Source: Erodium maritimum (lineage: Eukaryota; Streptophyta; Magnoliopsida; Geraniales; Geraniaceae). Taken from it: DNA of 64,000 nt. The position numbers and the translations under genes are program-made. Location: positions 67,751,675 to 67,815,674 of the forward strand of contig OY997594.1 of assembly GCA_963921825.1 (NCBI GenBank), written 5' to 3'. Shown here in pieces: positions 57,616-64,000 of the stretch; the first letter of the stretch is position 1; the number at the start of each line of letters is the position of its first letter. The notes beneath the pieces are model-generated. The model made no database searches and was not told the DNA's origin. It saw only the letters and a program-made list of their open reading frames with translations.

Positions 57616-58690
57616 AACCATTCTACAAATTTCTTAGTTCCCAATTATCTCAAAATAAAATCTAGAAGAACGAAGAAGACTCCGAGTAAAAGAGCTGAAG
57701 AAGGAGTGGACGTTAACAGCCACGGGCCCCACACGAGAATCATTGAGGGTTTGGAATATAAAACAACCCTAGATCAAGGTGGATTTACAAGAGAGAACGG
57801 AGGATATGTGAAGTCTAAGGGGTTGGGTTTGTGGTGGTGGAGGGGGGTCTATCGCCGAGCTCTTTCACGACCATCTTCATCGCCAAGGTCACGGAGAACA
57901 AAATAGGTATGCTTTTATCTAGACAAGGATGAAGTCCAGTAGAGGAGGAACAGAGCAGGACGAGGCTGTGTAAATGGGTACAGCGACGGCGAGGCTATAC
58001 TTTTCCAGAGTAAATGGAGCTTTCGGAGAGGGAGAAGAAGGATGAGCTTCTACAACGATGAAAAATGACTAGAGGGGCAACACATGGCTTTTTAGGGTTT
58101 GAACCCTAAAAGAGAAGGTAGGGTATTTTAAAAATGACTACTTTCCGTCCAAAATCAAACAAAAAAAGGCTAAAGTTAAAAAATAAACAAGTCAGGGTAC
58201 CGCGAACAATTTTTTTAGTTAGCTCAGGTAATGTGAAAAAGTTGCATAGTTAGAAAATGTTATGTTTAATTTTCTCAAATCTCAATTGTAAACCTATGAC
58301 TTTATTTCTAGATTTTCTTATTAACGTCACTGTAATCGATTTGCTCATGCATTTAGAGAAGTAAATTATCCTTAGGTTAATAGACTAGTTCAGGCCCAAA
58401 TTTAAAGATGCCAAGGGAAAAATTTCAAGGTGCGGGGTGATGAGTGTGATGGCCTGAGGGAAATGATTAATACACTATAAAGTCTACATACAAGGATTAA
58501 GAGGTAAAAAATTTCAATCTTGCTCAATATTCTGCTTCTGGTCAATACGCCTGGTGGAATTGTTTATGGAAACAAAAGTAAGGGTGCTTATGGACGAGTT
58601 AGACATCCGTTTCTTGAATCGACAACTCATCTGTTACACAACGAATTAGATTTTATGTATCTATGAATCATATATTTTAGGGAAATTACA
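57616..58690. other. Unassigned region, partly Mutator-element-like
   Basis: A GC-richer patch (57700-58060) with a 66-codon frame (57706-57906) stands in AT-rich DNA. The stretch actttccgtccaaaatcaaac through gtcagggtaccgcg at 58140-58205 resembles the wording of Mutator-like ends at 34000-34150. It may be the right end of another such element. No target duplication found. Confidence 0.3.
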
Positions 58691-59350
58691 CATAACATAC
58701 TCTATTATTTTTTTTTCACCTTTTTTTTCACATCACCTCTTTAATTATTTTTTTGACATTTAACCCCTTTAGCTTTTTTTTCGCTTCACTCTAACTATGA
58801 TAATTTTCCATCCAAATGAAGTAAAAAGTCGAAAAATACCCCCTACTTATCATCAAATTTTCAAAACTGTGCCATTTCTCCCAACAAAACTCAAAAATGG
58901 TAAAAGTCTTAATTAACCTTCAAAAAGCTTCATTTTTTCAAAACACGCCGTTAATAATATTTATATTAAATTTTTTTCTTTACTTTTTAATAAAAAAAAT
59001 AGGTACTTTTTGTTTCTTTAATCTTATTTATTTTTTAAAATTTTAATTTTTAATTTTTACATGTTATTTTTTTTAAATCACGAATTATTTTTTATTTTTT
59101 TATTTGTAACTGGTTTCTAAATATACAATAATTCTTTGATAAATTATTTTAATTATGTTTTTATTATTTCTTCAGCAACTTTTTTCTCTAAAATTTAATA
59201 TCAACTTCCTTGAATCTCTTGTCAAATCAGCAATCTTTCCAAAACATCAATCAATACCATCGTACATCCATTCTAATTTTTTTTGTTTGATAACAAAAAT
59301 TTATCATCGTTCCTCTCTTCCAGTTAGTTTTGTGTCGTAGGCCAATCTTT
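58691..59350. other. AT-rich region with Mutator-like terminal wording
   Basis: At 58740-58890 the words gacatttaacccctttag, ttttccatccaaatgaag and aataccccc recall the left ends of the Mutator-like family seen at 32646 and 63640. The rest to 59350 is A/T runs. I see no gene. Confidence 0.3.
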
Positions 59351-60125
59351 TTATGTATGACATTATCATTTATTAATACATTGACACTTTCATTATCATT
59401 TTGTTAAATGTTAATTGTGTGAATAATCGACTCTTTCTAAGATCATCAATTACGTGACTTGATAGTAAAACTCTTAGAAGGAAAAAGAATATTATCCCAT
59501 TGATCCCTGGTCTTACCGATATACTAAGACTAGTATGATGTTGGCTGATGATCACGTTTTACTGATCATTCATATTGGATATGAAGTCAAATCATAGATG
59601 TCATATAGGGAAATGGTATTGGATGACCTACTGTGAGAATACTACATAGGAACTTCCATGAGTATTCCTCAGTACCGTAATATGACTTAAGTCCTTTGAC
59701 CTTATAGTCGTCATGGATTTCTACATAGGTGGTTGTGTGTCTTGACGCAGTTCAACGTTGTCTTTAACCGAGCAACAATAAAGATTGTTGTTGAATACAT
59801 AATTGTCTATATAAGGAATGTGAGCGACTGATAAGGGATTTTTTACTCATGTAAATATGAGAGATATCGTTTGTGCCCCTTGATAAGTGAGACTGCAGAA
59901 ATGCATGGTCATGCGAATCGATAATGAGTTATCACTTGCAGTCTATTTAAGGTCTAGAAACTAACGATCGAATAAAATAAGGATGACGATCTTATGCCTT
60001 ATGTTCGATCGAGATATTGATGACAAATGGATTAAGATATTAACGGTAAAAGGTTAAATCGGATTGACGATCTTCATACAACTTTGGGAAGCCATAATGC
60101 CTTTCTAGAGACCAATTATGACATG

Positions 60126-60840
60126 TGGACGAAATGTGGATTTCACTGCCAACGTTGTATGAGCCTACAGGGTCACACACAACAACAAGCCCAAAATTGA
60201 GTTGGACTATAGAAGCCGATTAAGTGAATATAATTATATTATATTTGATATAATATAAATTTATTCACTTCTCGTTTTCTAATTACTAATATAATTAAAT
60301 TATATTAGGAAGACAAAATGAAATAAATTTATATATATATATATAAGTATTTATTTCATATTAAACTTTGGAATAAACATATATACATTATATTTATTTA
60401 TTTTGTTTTATAATTCAATTAATAATTTTTTGAAAATTCAAATAAGTTATTTTTGGATTCCACTACTCCCAAAAATATCTCCACGTATCTGATTTTGTAA
60501 CCCACTTTGGATTTTCGAAATCAGATATATTTGTTACGTTTTAGAGAGAGTTTGTAGAGAAAACAGAGAAAAAGAAAAGGAAAACGAGAGAAAAAGGTTT
60601 CTGATTTTGGTGCTAGCACACAAAGGATTTTAGGAAGACTTGTTGGTGTGGATACCTGAAGAGGACGGATTCATTTGAAGACGTCTCGACATCGTCAAGT
60701 ACTCAAGGCGTTCTTGGTACCTGTCTCGAACCAGGTTTGAAACTACAAAAGGTAATCTCTATTTAATTTTGTTTGTCGGTTTATTCTGAATTACATAGAT
60801 CCTAAGGAATTTCTAGTGATTTTATAATTTCCACTGCATT
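60126..60840 (+). repeat. First LTR of the copia fossil
   Basis: Begins tggacgaaatg. It contains an (AT)n microsatellite near 60330 and a CT/GA-rich leader near 60545-60600. The right boundary near 60840 (ccactgca) is approximate. Confidence 0.7.
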
Positions 60841-61216
60841 TTTGGCACCCTAGAATCCTTCATTTCAACTCAAGGAAATGTTCCAAGAGAAGGCTAGGAT
60901 TGAAAGGTTCAATACTATCAAGAGCCTCATGTCATGCAGGATGCCCGCTGGAAAGAATGTTAGCCCTCATGTGCTCAAGATGAAAGGTTATCTTGAGCAT
61001 CTAGAAAGACCCGGTTTCAAGATGGAACCTGAGTTAGCTACATATATTCTCCTCCAATCACTTCTTGATGAATTTCATGGTTTCTTTCTTAACTTCTATA
61101 TGCACAATATGGTGAAGACTGTCTCAGAGTTGCATGCTTCAAATTGCTGAGAAGAGCATCCAAAGTAATACAAAGGATGTTTTGATGGTTAAGAAGACAA
61201 CTGAGTTCAAAAGGAA

Positions 61217-61241
61217 GGGGGGGGGGGGGGGGGGGGGGGGG
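61217..61241 (+). repeat. Poly(G) run of 25 bases
   Basis: An uninterrupted run of 25 G residues on the plus strand inside the gag region of the copia fossil. Such runs slip in replication and are hard to sequence, so the exact length is uncertain. Confidence 0.95.
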
Positions 61242-62826
61242 TAAAGGAAAGACTCCTATGGCAAGACCACCGGGTTTTCAGAAACCCATGTCAATGCCAA
61301 GGCCTATGTACACACAAAGGCCCGCGTATGCAAAAAGGCCCGCGTATGGAGAAAGGCCAGCATATGGACTGAAACATGGGTTTCCAACCCCAAAAGATTC
61401 AATTTGTCATTATTGCAATGAGGTTGTTCATTGGAAGAGGAACTGCAAAAAATACAATGATGATCTGAAGAAGAACCAGGGTAGTGTATCAAGCTCTTCA
61501 GATATTCATGTTATAGAAATCAATGCATCTACTTTTGGTTCTTGGATATTGGATATTGGATCCAAATCTCACATTTGTACTAATGTGCAAGGTCTCAAAA
61601 GTAGAAGGACATTGAAGGAAGGCGAGGTGGATCTACGAGTTGGGGATGACCATGAAGTTATTGCCTCAGCTGTGGGGACATACGAGTTGGCCTTGCTCAC
61701 TGGGCTTATTTTGCAATTACATGATTGTTATCATGTACCTACTTTTCATAGGAATATAATTTTTGTTTCATGTTTGGACATGGAAGGTTTTGAATTTGTT
61801 ATTAAGAATAATAATTTTAGTTTCTATCATGATAATGTTTATTATGCAACTACTTATTGAGTTAGAGGTCTATATGTTTTGAACATAGAAGACTAATGAG
61901 AAATCCCTCTATAACATTAATACAAAAAAGTTTAAGTCTAATGAGACAAACCCTACATTCTTCTGGCACTGTCGCTTGGGTCATATAAATGAGAAACGCA
62001 TATCAAAACTCCAACACCATGGACTTTTGAATTCTTTTGATTGTGAATCATTTGAAACTTGTGAATCTTGTTTAATGGGCTGGATGACAAAGACACCTTT
62101 TTCTGGAATTGGTGAGAGAGCTAGTGGCTTATTAAAACTTATACATTCAGATGTATGTGGTCCTTTAAGTACAACTGCTAGAGGTGGATTTCAGTACTTC
62201 ATTACATTAACAGATGATTTCAGTAGATATGGCTACGTCTATCTAATGAAACATAAGTCTGAATCTTTTGAAAAATTCAAGATTTTCAAGAATGAAGTAC
62301 AAAATCAACTTGGCCAAAATATTAAAACATTGCGATCTGATCGAGGTGGTGAATATTTGAGCCAAGAATTCATAGATCATCTGATAGATTGTGGGATCAT
62401 TTCTCAACTAGCTCCTCCAGGAACACCATAATGGAATGGTGTCTCTGAATGGAGGAATCGAACCCTATTGGATATGGTTCGGTCTATGATGAATAACATT
62501 GATCTTCCAATCTCATTTTGGGGGTATGCTATAGAAACTGTTGCATACATCTTGAACAGAGTACTATCAAAGACAGTAGATAAGACACCATATGAGATGT
62601 GGACAGGAAAGGTTCCTAGTTTGTCTTTTCTAAAGATATGGGGTTGCGTAACTTATGTGAAGCGTCTCATCTCAGATAAGTTAGCACCCAAATCAGATAA
62701 ATGCCTTTTTGTAGGATATCCAAAGGAAACCAAAGGATATTACTTCAACAATGCTACGGAGAACATAGTGTTTATTGCTCAGAATGACGTCTTTTTGAAA
62801 AGAGAGTTTATTTCCAAAGGAAAGAG

Positions 62827-63385
62827 TGGACGAAATGGGGATTTCGGACTCACTGCCAACGTTGTATGAGCCTACAGGGTCACATACAACAACAAGCCCA
62901 AAATTGAGTTGGACTATAGAAGCCAATTAAGTGAATATAATTATATTATATTTGATATAATATAAATATATTCATTTCTCATTTTCTAATTACTAATATA
63001 ATTAAATTATATTAGGAAGACAAAATGAAATAAATGTATATATATATATATATATATATTATATTTATTTATTTTGTTTTATAATGCAATTAATAATTTT
63101 TTAAATTTTAGAAATTCAAATAAGTTATTTTTTGGATTCCACTACTCCCAAAAATATCTCCACGTATCTGATTTCGTAACCTACTTTGGATTTTCGAAAT
63201 CAAATATAGTGGTTACGTTTTAGAGAGAGTGTGTAGAGAAAACAGAGAAAAAGAAAAGGAAAACGAGAGAAAAAGGTTTCTGATTTTGGTGCTAGCACAC
63301 AAGGGATTGTGAGAAGACTTGTTGGTGTGGATACCTAAAGAGGACGGTTTCATTTGAAGACGTCTCGACATCGTCAAGTATTCAA
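62827..63385 (+). repeat. Second LTR of the copia fossil, 3' end missing
   Basis: Begins tggacgaaatg and follows the LTR at 60126 to cgtctcgacatcgtcaagta, then diverges. It holds an (AT)n run near 63038-63060. Confidence 0.75.
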
Positions 63386-64000
63386 ACCTTCACTTCCACA
63401 CCATTCTCAGTGTCATCTTAACCTCATTCATCTATGCTCAAACAAGATTGAAAAAAAATGAGAAAATATGGGATTTAGAGGCCTCAAGTAATAGGACGTC
63501 TTGTATTCAAATCTGATTTTTATGTATTTTTAAATTAAAATATTAATTTTTGAAAATAAAAATAATTTTCATAAATAAAAACTGAATTTATATAAAAAAC
63601 TTATTTATATTAAAAATAGTGAAATTTTCATTTTAATACCCTAACAATGGAGGGTATTATTGTTATTTCACTTATTTTTTAGTTATGAGTTCAATAGCAT
63701 GAGTTTGAAATTTTGAGTAATGGTTAGGGGTATTATGGTCTTTTTAACTTTTCCATCCAAACTAACAGAAAGTTAACGGTTGGGTACTAAAGTGAAATTA
63801 AATGTTTGGTTTAGGTATGAAAGTGCAAAAAAAATTTGTCAGGGTATTATACTGAAATTAAATGTTTGGTAGGGTATTATATTGAAATTTTATCTTATTT
63901 TAAATTTTACAGTTTCCCTTTTACCCTTCCTTTAATTTCTCTTTTTACTTCTGGGGTTTTAAAATTAACTACTATTATTTGGTATATAATTGTTTGCTTC
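63386..64000. other. Right part of a Mutator-like element related to the one at 32646
   Basis: Between about 63500 and 63890 the block order matches 33700-34172: aaataaaa-type runs, gagtaatggttaggggtatt, ggtctttttaacttttccatcc, aactaacag, gggtactaa. It is therefore probably the right part of a related element. The left end and target duplication were not found. The last 100 bases are unassigned. Confidence 0.45.

Larger units (their letters stand above)
59351..63385 (+). mobile_element. Ty1/copia fossil in an internal-LTR-internal-LTR arrangement
   Basis: From about 59351 to 60125 lies copia-type 3' internal sequence, then an LTR (60126 to about 60840). A 5' internal part follows with gag (60878-61490), protease (about 61540) and integrase (61930-62860), then a second LTR (62827 to about 63385, cut short). 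Reverse transcriptase and RNase H are absent between the LTRs. The two LTRs differ by about 4-5% by eye, younger than the nest at 35-48 kb. The copy is broken. Confidence 0.8.

Noticed and set aside
57706-57906. 66-codon frame in a GC-richer patch
   Set aside because: Too short, no motif, and it lies in what looks like the interior of a decayed DNA transposon.

Overview
This is nuclear DNA of a flowering plant, almost certainly a eudicot. The evidence is intron-containing plant genes (a MOS11-type mRNA-export protein, a clade-D protein phosphatase 2C and a small coiled-coil protein), a block of plastid DNA (rpoC2, ycf2, ycf15), and plant-type LINEs, PIF/Harbinger and Mutator-like DNA transposons and Ty1/copia fossils. 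I could not name the species. The plastid copies of ycf2 and rpoC2 are divergent, which may reflect the host's own plastome.

Layout. Bases 1-1920 carry the 3' part of the MOS11-like gene (+). About 4105-7760 is a plastid insertion in which rpoC2 (-) is fused to ycf2 (+), followed by ycf15. A nearly full-length LINE (about 7760-13346) follows directly. A PIF-derived MITE (13960-14630) precedes the four-exon PP2C gene (17810-14799, -). From 18.5 to 25 kb lie a copia fossil, a Tourist-like MITE, a decayed Myb/SANT-like transposon gene and a retroposon with a LINE ORF1 remnant. A four-exon gene of unknown function occupies 26551-25648 (-).

From 27 to 35 kb are a MITE, a PIF/Harbinger element with a broken transposase (29906-31985), a Mutator-like element with perfect 9-bp target duplications (32646-34172) and another retroposon. 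The stretch 35146-48434 is a nest: an outer copia element holds an inner copia (35997-43145), which holds a probable solo LTR with tandem repeats (36885-39752); the outer copia also holds a MITE (45731-45998). From 48.4 to 64 kb are retroposons, a fold-back Mutator-type MITE, a PIF-type element with two Myb/SANT-like genes but no transposase (53230-55577), and several copia fossils.

Only three loci look like working host genes; they lie apart in opposite orientations and share no evident pathway. MOS11 acts in nuclear mRNA export, the PP2C probably acts on plasma-membrane phosphoproteins, and the third is unknown. Everything else is transposon- or organelle-derived. I found no CRISPR, operon or defence-type cassette and no convincing RNA gene. 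The most unusual items are the chimeric plastid block, the ATGA start-stop overlap of the LINE, the two-gene PIF element, a T/G-rich retroposon with a 14-bp target duplication, and the multi-level nest.
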